Below, piece by piece: positions 56,456-64,000 of a DNA stretch of 64,000 nt (its first letter is position 1; the number at the start of each line of letters is the position of its first letter). The DNA comes from Pisolithus tinctorius (Eukaryota; Basidiomycota; Agaricomycetes; Boletales; Pisolithaceae), in the NCBI GenBank assembly GCA_024663395.1, contig JANFAH010000004.1:3720001-3784000 (forward strand), given 5' to 3'. The notes below the pieces were generated by a model. It was not told where the DNA came from, did no database searches, and was given only the letters and a program-made list of their open reading frames with translations. Both the position numbers and the translations under genes were made by a program.

Positions 56456-57261
56456 ATGACACCAGCGTAAGCCCCTGGTACCTACTCCGCCCTCTTCCGA
56501 CATGTTCCTGCACTTCTCCGCCCTCCTCTGATGTGTTCCCACGCTCCTCCGACCCTCCCGACACATCTCCACACCTCTCTGAGTTCCTCTGTCCATGTTC
56601 TGACCAACTCCGCTCAACTCTGCCCTGAGGTTGGTCACGTGGGCTGTCGGACTTGCAGCCCTGCATTCTAGATAGGGTTCTGCCCTCGTGTCAGTTTTCT
56701 CCATTCTTCTGCTTCTTCGGTATTTACCCTCTCTTCCTGATTGTAGTAGTTTCCTTGTCTCAGTTAAGGTCCCCGTTGTCCCTACTCTCTATCCCTTGTG
56801 TCGGAAGGACTCTAACCCACTATACACTTATTGGTTTACATTCCGTACTACACTGCCCTTGACCTACATCGTATATAAGGCCACATAGTACTCTGATGTA
56901 ATCAGTACGAATATTGAATAAAGTCCCCACCTTCGACTCCCTCTCAGTCCCCTCTGGAGTTTCGTCTCCACTTCCTCTGAGTCCGCTCCACCTCTGAAAT
57001 ACGAGGGCTGAGCTCGCGCAAGGGGGCAGCGCACTAGCTGAACCCAACGCCCTCTCATCCGACCTCCGACCTCTGACCCCCGAACTCCGACTCCGACCTC
57101 AGCCTCCAAGACTTTCCTTCATACCCCTCCACTCACTGTTTGTCGAATATCTCACCACCCAGTGGTCGGATTCGCTTCAGACTTTGACTGCTGTACTCCG
57201 CAGCCCAACCCGCTCCAACTCCGCCCTAAGAAGGAGCCAGGGGTGTTGTCCGACTTTGACA
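56456..57261 (+). repeat. Solo LTR A2 inside foldback 2
   Basis: 806 bp, TGTCATGACCATGACACC...GACTTTGACA, flanked by GAGAT on both sides (56451-56455 and 57262-57266). It is CpG-rich. GTATATAAGG near 56871 is a plausible TATA box. Confidence 0.87.
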
Positions 57262-58238
57262 GAGATTCCCCATACCTGCTTGGAGATTCCCCCAACTCAC
57301 TTGGAGATTCTCCACACCTGCTTGGAGATTCCCCACACCTGCTTGGAGATTCTCCCAACTCACTTGGAGATTCCCCACACCTGCTTGGAGATTCTCCCAA
57401 CCCACTTGGAGATTCTCCCAACTCACTTGGAGATTCTCCACACTTGCTTGGAGATTCCCCATACCTGTTTGGAGAATCACCCAACCCATTTGGTAAAAGC
57501 CTCATTTGGGTCCTTGTTGGTATGGGGAAAGTCCCATGGAGACCCTATTTCAGCTGGAGAAAGCACCATTTGGTGTGGAGAAAGTCCCATGGAGGCCCTA
57601 TTTCAGCTGGAGAAAGCACCATCTAGGTCCTTTTTGGTGTGGGGAAAGTCCCATGGAGGCCCTATTTAAGCTGGAGAAAGCACCATTTAGGTCTTTTTTT
57701 TGCATGGAGAAAGGCCCATTAAGGCCCTATTTCAGCTGGAGAAACTCTCATTCTGGTCTATTTTTGCATGGAGAAAGTCCCATGGAGGTCCTATTTCAGC
57801 TGGAGAAACCCCCATTTGGGTCCTTTTTGGCATGGAGAATGTCCAATGGAGGTCCTATTTCAGCTGGGGAAACCCTCATTTGGGTCCTTATTGGCATGGA
57901 GAAAGTCCAATGGAGACCCTATTTCAGCTGGAGAAAGGCCCATATGGACCCCAGTCACTCTGACATATTTGGGGAAACATATATTAATTGTGGAGAAATC
58001 CATTTCTCCAGCACTATCCCAGGAGAAATCCAAAGGGGGCCTGGAGAATCCCCAGGCATGGTGCTGGAGAAAAAACCTTCCCCACCAGTGGTTGGGGATA
58101 CCTGACCTGTCAAACCTCATAGGTATATACATCTGTAGAAATATGCAGACCTAATAGGTCTCCAAAGGTGGTTGACTGAAGTGGTCAGCCTCTAGCATTT
58201 GATCTACCCATCTGTGCATGAACTGACATTGTGGTGGG

Positions 58239-59435
58239 TGTCAAAGTTGGACAACACCCCTGGCTCCTTCTTAGGGCGGAGTTGGAGCAGGTTGGGCTGC
58301 GGAGTACAGTGGTCAAAGTCCGAAGCGAATCCGACCACTGGGTGGCAAGATATTCGATGAACAGTGAGTGGAGGGGTATGAAGGGAAGTTTCAGAGGCTG
58401 AGGTCGGAGTCAGAGCCAGAGGTCAGAGGTCAGAGGTCGGATGAGAGGGCATTGGGTTCAGCTAGTGCGCTGCCCCCTTGCGCTGTGAGGAAATATAAAA
58501 GAGTGGATTGAGGATGAGGTAGAGGAATCTGAGAGGGAGAGAGTAAGACCAAAGGGGCTCCTATAGCCTGGGCAAGAGAAGGAGGGGATAGGGAACTGTC
58601 TAGGGCAGTCTGGGGCAGTCTTAAGCTGATTCTCGTCTTTGGGGGTAACTCATCTATTGGTAAAAACTTACAGTACAAAGAAACTGTAAGTAAGTGCTGA
58701 CTAAGCACACAAAAAGCGAACTATACTACTCAAGTATAGTACTCACAGCAGTAAGTAACAAAACAATAAAACAAATACATAAATAGAAATTAATACCCAA
58801 TCCCATAGTAAGGAGATCTCTCTCCTTACAGCGTGAGCTCAGCCCTCGTATTTCAGAGGTGGAGCGGACTCAGAGGAAGTGGAGATGAAACTCCGGAGGG
58901 GACTGAGAGGGAGTCGAAGGTGGGGACTTTATTCAATATTCGTACTGATTACATCGGAGTACTACGTGGCCTTATATATGATGTAGGTCAAGGGCAGTGC
59001 AGTACAGAATGTAAACCAATAAGTGTATAGTGGGTTAGAGTCCTTCCGACACAAGGGATAGAGGGTAGGGATGATGGGGACCTTAACTGAGACAAGGAAA
59101 CTACTACAACGAGGAAGAGAGGTTAAATACTGAAGGAGCGGAAGAATGGAGAAAACTGACACAAGGGCGGAACCCTATCCAGAATGCAGGGCCACAAGTC
59201 CGACAGCCCACGTGACCAACCTTAGGGCAGAGTTGAGCGGAGTTGGTCAGAACATGGACGGGGGACCTTGGAGAGGTGTGGAGATGTGTCAGGAGGGTCG
59301 GAGGAGTGTGGGAACATGTCGGAGGAGGGCGGAGAAGCACGGGAACATGTCGGAAGAGGGCAGAGAAGTGCGGGAACATGTTGGAGGAGGGCGGAGTAGG
59401 TGTTAGGGGCTTACACTGGTGTCATGGCCATGACA
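58239..59435 (-). repeat. LTR A2, reversed, in M2 (contains LTR E)
   Basis: Reverse of the A2 LTR (1,197 bp including a 347-bp insert). The M2 frame is cut here. I see no target duplication: GTGGG on the left and GATTT on the right. Confidence 0.8.
58484..58830. repeat. Small solo LTR E nested in A2
   Basis: 347 bp, TGTGAGGAAATATAAAAGAG...CTCCTTACA, flanked by GCGC (58480-58483) and GCGT (58831-58834). Absent from the A2 copy at 56456. It is A-rich in its right half. Confidence 0.75.
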
Positions 59436-59988
59436 GATTTCTGATGAACTGGTTCTGTAGTGTCACAGTGGTTGTGTTGTCTGTAATCGTGACTTCATCT
59501 GTAGTGTAGTTGTGTTTAGCCTTGAATGCTCATAGTAGTGGTTTTCCAAACAGGAAAGACCACCCTCCTCCACTATTGAAGACTTCGAATGTTCCTTCAG
59601 CTTCTACTCTGTTCACCCATATCATTCCTGACCATGTTGCTTCTGACAGGACAACTATTCTGTTTGCCATATGTAGCGTTTGCATGGAGGGTTGCCACCC
59701 TTGTAAGCTGTGCCTGATTTTGCTGAATACTGATGAGCACATGGCACCTGTCATGGTGCCATTGTTGAACAAGGCTTGGATTTGGACTGGGTCAGTGCTG
59801 TCTGGATTTTTAATGGTTATTGCATGCGTGAATGGGACAGGTTTGTCTACTGCATCTGTCTGCTGGCTTTGGTTGCTGCATGTTGCAGAGTAAAGGTCAA
59901 TAACATGTGTTACGACAGTTGGTACATGCGAGCCGGGGTGAGCCAATGTAGATACATTTGATGTCCAGGTTGTTGTGCTGTCCTTCAC
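59436..59988 (-). pseudogene. M2 protease region
   Basis: Contains IQALFNNGTMTGAMCSSVF, a retropepsin-like active-site context in which the expected Asp (as in DNG or DSG) is Asn, and FNSGGGWSFLFGKPLL, the usual C-terminal block. It lies in the -1 frame relative to gag. The sequence then meets LTR A2 at 59435. Confidence 0.75.
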
Positions 59989-61640
59989 AGAAACCTGTCG
60001 TCATTTTCCTGATCCTCTAGTGCTACGAGTCTGATGGTATGTGCAACATTCTTATTGAACAGCCTGAGAGTCCTATTGCATAGTGCCCTCCATGCTGTTT
60101 TGTGACAACTTAGTCTTGATGAGTCCCCTTCCAAGGCTGGGCAGTCCCTGCTTCCATGACCATGGGTACTGCATCTGAAGCACTCCCCTGAGCATACCAT
60201 TGCTGTTCCCAGTTTGAGCAGGTACAGGGTGTGCTCAGTGATTCATGACGTTTCTCCGTGCTTCACTGTCCATGCTGCGAGTTGTGTGACATACATTTTC
60301 TGTCCCTCTTCATCACTCTGTTGTTGTGGGTACTGCTCTAGTCCTCTCCACACCATTTCCTTCAGCTCTTCTGTGGGTGAGGTGTATGGCATGGTGTGTC
60401 ATGGTGTTTGCTGAAGGATGAATCACATGGTGGATGGTGTTGCTGATGGTGATGTTCATGGGTTGGTGTGTGCTACTGCGACCTGTCCTATCATGAGGTG
60501 CTGGAGTTGCGCTGTAAGGTCTGCTGTCATTGCCCTTTTTGTCACCTCCATCTTCTGCAGTAGTCTTTGGTCCCACTCTTCTTCTCTCTTCTTCTGATCT
60601 TCTATCTCCTCCCTCTCCTGTCGCAGTTTCAATGTGTTCAGCACTTTCATGTCATCTGTGAAGTCCTGCCAGTCCTTGTATTCATTGTCCAACAACCTTC
60701 TGACTGCCTTTGGGAGTTTCTTCTTGACTTGCCAGATCAGTGTCCATCCCTGTTCGATTCCTGCTAGGGATGCGAGCTGCATTGCTTCTTCTGCCCATTT
60801 CACATGCGCCCATACTTTTTGTTGTCCTACCATCTTGGTTACTCTGACATCTTCTTCAGGCAATCTAAGTGCTAGTAGTTCTGTCTGGTACTCTTCTGAT
60901 GTCTGTGTCACACTCTTTAGTGTCAGCCACCTAGTGTTGAATGCTTTGGATAGCTCATCCCAGCTGGCACATTGCATGGCTGTGAGGTTTTTGTACTAAT
61001 GCTCTGCTGGGGAGCTTGTCCCCAGGTAGTTGGCTAGGGCCTTTATCTTCTGTTCATCAGTAGCCAATGGGTTTAGGAATAGCATGCTATGGTTAAATGC
61101 TTTAAGGAAATCACTTGTGTTTTCCATTTCTGCACGGTCTCCATAGAAGAGTGGCACCGCTTCTGCCATTGTTCATGGACATGGTGGAGGTGCTTGTGGT
61201 AATGACCGGGGTGGGGGTGGCTGTGACATTGATGGGAGCAGGGGTGCCTGTGGTGTTGGCAGGGGTGGGGGATGTGGTATCAAGGTGCTTGACAGGGCTG
61301 AATTAGCTCTTTCTCTGTGGGTGGTATGTATCACTGATGAGGCTGGGGGAGTTGGGAGTATTATTGTAGGGAATGCTGTGAAGAAGTCTTCGTCCTCTGG
61401 GTGTTCTGGAGAGTTTCCTCAGGTCAGTGGGATCCCATGTATGGATGTATCCTCCTGTGGTGACAATGGTGGGTATTCTTGTGAGGATGATAGTGGAATA
61501 TCTGGTGATTGAGTACCCAACAGGAATGAGTAGTTGCTGGTGTATGGGGTTCCAAGGGGTGACCATGCTGCTGTGATCTCCGGTGTATGTGAGGACATGA
61601 ACTGGCCTTGTATGTTTCATGGTTGACTTGTGCAAGGCAG
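59985..61640 (-). pseudogene. M2 gag with zinc knuckle
   Basis: The N-terminal segment is Pro/Ser/Thr-rich. The gag domain follows (DFLKAFNHSMLFLNPLATDEQ near 61100, then WDELSKAFNTRW), a charged coiled coil (LRQEREEIEDQKKREEEWDQ, 60620) and a zinc knuckle CFRCSTHGHGSRDCP (about 60180-60140). Frames change near 60456 and several TGAs are present. Confidence 0.82.
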
Positions 61641-61818
61641 ATTGGTAGTAGTACAGTGGTTGTTTCTGGGTTGGCTACTCAGCTTGTTCTTTTGTATCCT
61701 CTGTACATGTGTGGGTCGCATGGTTGCCTTGTGTTTGTTTACTAATGTTGGTACGGTATTGGTGCAGTGAATATGGTGCAGTGGTGTTGTCTGGGTCAGT
61801 TCCACTCTCATCACCATG

Positions 61819-61975
61819 TGGAGCAGTGGACTGGGCTTTGGTCAGATGAACTAGGCTGAGCTTGTGGTTGTTCTGTTGTATCTGTACATGTGCACCTCTG
61901 TGTCTAAGTGTGTCCATCTGACTAAGTGCGCTGTGGCTGTATCCTCGCCTCCTGTCCCTGGGCCTCCCCACTCCA
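61819..61975 (-). repeat. M2 5' LTR
   Basis: 157 bp, matching 48560-48716. The internal sequence that follows on the minus strand starts CATGGTGATGAGAGTGG, where the primer-binding site should be. Confidence 0.8.
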
Positions 61976-63933
61976 TTGGCCCTCCCACTGCACCGAAAAT
62001 TCCTGTTGCTCATGCTTCGAAATTCCAAAAGCATGCACTGGAGCAGAGTGCATCTCATAGTCTGATCACCTCGGATATAATGCCCATACTCGATAGATTA
62101 ACAAACTTGATGTTGGTAGGCCAGCCAACTAGTTTGACACCATATGCCAGGATTATACTGTGCTTGTAATTGAGATAATTCATTATGATGTTCCTCTTAT
62201 TTGTGGCTTGTCCTGTGGTGATGTTTAGTGCAGTTTTATGGAAAACACTGCTCTGAGGCACCCACTGAAACCATCGAAAATCATCTTGGTTACTTGTTTC
62301 CTGACACTCACAAGGTTATTGTGCTCCACAATATCTGGGCCTATGGTTGAGCAGCTGTCACCTAACACCAAATGAATTTACTTTGACCCTGAGTACATGC
62401 CCACTGCTCATACTTGTGTGCAATGTCAGTGACTGGCTGTTGGATGACATCCTGCCAGAAGTTTGCTGAGTTGTTGGTTGCAGTCCATGTGGACTGGATG
62501 GTGTCATTGACATGGCTGTGCATGACAAATAATGTGGCATATATGCCAGTTTGGTCATGAAGGTTTTCAAGCTGTGGACCATCCTTACCATGAAGAAGTT
62601 CATAAGTAAAGTGCAACATACCTCCTTGGTGATCCTATCTACTGTGTAATTGACATCATGTGCCATTGCAGTGTTGTTCATGTGGGTGCCATGCACCTTG
62701 AGCTTGTGATATTCTTGAAGTTTCTCAATGAGTAGTTCTTCCTCACTTTGTGAGAGCAGATGCACCTCTAAATCAACCTTGACCAACTCTTGAAGTCACA
62801 CCATGGGTAGCTTCTCTCCAACAGGGTGATCTGGACTTGCTTGTTAGCACTCATATAACAGTACAGTCAAGTATACTTACCTGTATTGACTTCAAGTGAT
62901 TTGGTGTGGACCAGGGCATTCTGTAGCATGGCACAGCAGCTTTGGTGATAGTTGGTCTTCATGTTGATGAGGCCCTTGATGTGGTCAAAAGTAACATTGT
63001 TGGCTGTGGCAATGGCTTCAAGCTTCGCATTCTGAGAGTGGAGGAAACTCTTGAGTGCATCATGGAGTTCCTTTGCTCACTTGGCCTTGTCCTCCTTCAT
63101 TAATGAGCAAGAGGATTTATTGGCAGTCAAAAGGAGGTGCAGTGCCTGTGGCTTTGATAGGTTGGACAGGAATGCCAGGATTCTGAGCATGCCAGGAGGA
63201 ACTATTTGCTGAGGATTTCACATTCTTGACAAAGCTTGTGACAGGGTTGATTGTGCACTTGTCACTCTGTAGTCTGTTGGGGGAGGAGGAAGTCCAAGTT
63301 GAGGCAGTACCCAGGCCACTGAATTGACCAGTGGTTGACATGTCAATTGAGCTTGACCTTACCTCTGTGTTCTGTAGCCCATTGAGTGAAGAGGCTGGCC
63401 AAGCCAAGGTAGTGACCAGGCCACTGAGGTGACTGGCAGGTACATTGCTTGCACACAAACTTGCCTCAGCAGTCTGCAGCTTGTTGAGTGAAGAGACTGG
63501 CCAAACTGAGGTAGTGTCCAGGCCACTGGGTAGACCAGAGGTTGGCCAAGTGTAATTGACTGGTGGAATGTTGGTGGCAGGCAGGCTGAATGGTGGTCTA
63601 TATGTTGAAGACATGCTGAGGTAAAGTCAGGGACACTGTCTATGATATGGATGGAAGTATGTGACTGACAAATTATTCACAGGGATTAATGCAGTTGTCT
63701 CATTACAAGCAGATGCACCTGCTGGGCTCATGCAGTTGAGCAAAAAATTCAATGGAAGCAAAATATATATTACCATAACTAAGGCCAGTGAGGGGGTTAT
63801 CTTCGCTGTTGAGCATATCAAGAAATGAAATAGGATTAGATGGAGCCATATCAGATGGTTGAGAATCATCGCCAGCATGGTTCATACTAACAGTACTATG
63901 AGAGCAGAGGGGAGAGGTCTGAGAGGAAGACAC
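61976..63933 (-). pseudogene. Gene X, N-terminal and middle part
   Basis: Minus strand from about 63933. A Ser/Pro-rich N-terminus (63614-63117) is followed by ELHDALKSFLHSQNAKLEAIA (about 63075) and ALVHTKSLEVNT, an intron of about 41-45 nt (62880 to 62840 or 62836, GTAAGT...AAG), LHLLSQSEEELLIEKLQEYHKL, YATLFVMHSHVNDTIQSTW and KYEQWACTQGQS (62480-62390). After a gap it reaches YGVKLVGWPTNIKFVN (62140). It contains TGAs and a frameshift near 62610. M2 interrupts it at 61975, and the basic/acidic tail follows at 48559. I recall similar repetitive proteins in mushroom-forming fungi but know no function. Confidence 0.6.
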
Positions 63934-64000
63934 TGATGCACCAGAATATTTTCACACTGGCAGGATATGTGTTGATCATTTGTGCCACTCGAAAGTCCAA

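Larger units (their letters stand above)
53895..58183. mobile_element. Foldback element 2, related to the palindrome
   Basis: Ends CACTTAAGTCAACC / GGTTGACTGAAGTG with GTCAGCC on both sides (53888-53894 and 58184-58190), again 7 bp. Inverted arms match for about 790 bp (mirror x and 112078-x). From outside inward, both arms carry a roughly 63-bp array and a 21-bp array; the centre (55060-56290) is unique. It includes a segment shared with foldback 1 (56030-56290, with GTGGAATTTTGCGTGAGAAA) and an octamer cluster. Without the nested LTR it is about 3.5 kb. No transposase. Confidence 0.88.
48560..61975 (-). mobile_element. M2: minus-strand gypsy-like element with short LTRs
   Basis: LTRs of only 157 bp at 48560-48716 and 61819-61975 (TGGAGTGG...GCTCCA on the minus strand) enclose gag, zinc knuckle, protease, RT, RNase H and integrase. 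A polypurine tract (GAAGGGGGCACA) precedes the 3' LTR. Five later insertions split it: D LTRs at 50535 and 52463, foldback 2 at 53895, and an A2 LTR at 58239 containing a smaller LTR. Own length is about 5.9 kb. I did not find a matching target duplication at its outer ends. Confidence 0.85.

Noticed and set aside
56653..57109. Short ORFs at 56653-57109
   Set aside because: They lie within the solo LTR A2, also occur in the other A2 copy, and lack coding features.
53973..58105. ORFs of 150-260 residues in foldback 2
   Set aside because: Same reason: 63-bp and 21-bp tandem units, open in several frames at once.

Overview
This window is fungal, almost certainly basidiomycete (Agaricomycetes-like), and is close to pure transposable-element DNA. 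The case for a fungus rests on several things: Ty3/gypsy polyproteins of chromovirus and related types; a RepHel Helitron with a fungal-type N-terminal region before the Rep domain; a Tc1-like DD34E element; spliceosomal introns of about 41-55 nt with GTGAGT or GTAAGT donors; and pervasive CpG to TpG/CpA decay. I see no rRNA, tRNA, CRISPR or bacterial-type operon and no gene I would confidently call a host gene.

Left block (1-31295). A minus-strand Ty3/gypsy element, M1, runs from about 31295 down past the left edge. A plus-strand gypsy element, F1 (1799-24937, TSD TTTTC), sits in M1 between RNase H and integrase. F1 is cut by a solo LTR (family A, 2786-3499), by two copies of a long LTR-like element (family B, 4172-6918 and 9513-11035), and by a reversed family-A LTR (11442-23106). 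That last LTR is itself split by a CpG-rich gypsy element, D (11616-22562), and D carries a solo LTR (13397-13847) in its gag. The nesting is therefore M1 > F1 > LTR A > D > LTR F. M1 has a further family-B insertion at 25617-27427.

Middle block (31296-41215). This holds the rest of a family-B copy, then a 43-bp minisatellite interrupted twice: by a decayed Tc1-like element (32968-34546), and by a 6,213-bp foldback element (34763-40975). The foldback is a near-perfect palindrome: two 3,081-bp arms, a 51-bp loop and a 7-bp TSD.

Right block (41216-64000). A decayed minus-strand Helitron (about 41.6-47.5 kb) is followed by an intron-containing minus-strand gene of unknown function (gene X, 63933-61976 continuing at 48559-48325). 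Gene X is split by M2, a minus-strand gypsy element with 157-bp LTRs (48560-61975). M2 has taken two solo D LTRs, a second foldback element related to the palindrome (53895-58183, with its own solo LTR), and an A2 LTR containing a further small LTR.

The most interesting signals are: the palindrome and its foldback family; arrays of TCACGTGA-type octamers inside that family; a 159-codon ORF of identical length in all four family-B copies; canonical -1 frameshift heptamers placed directly before the gag stop in two different gypsy elements; antisense, intron-bearing cysteine-cluster ORFs between pol and the 3' LTR in the same two elements; and a CpG-decay gradient that follows nesting order. 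Coordinates were read by eye; identity values and family assignments need computation.
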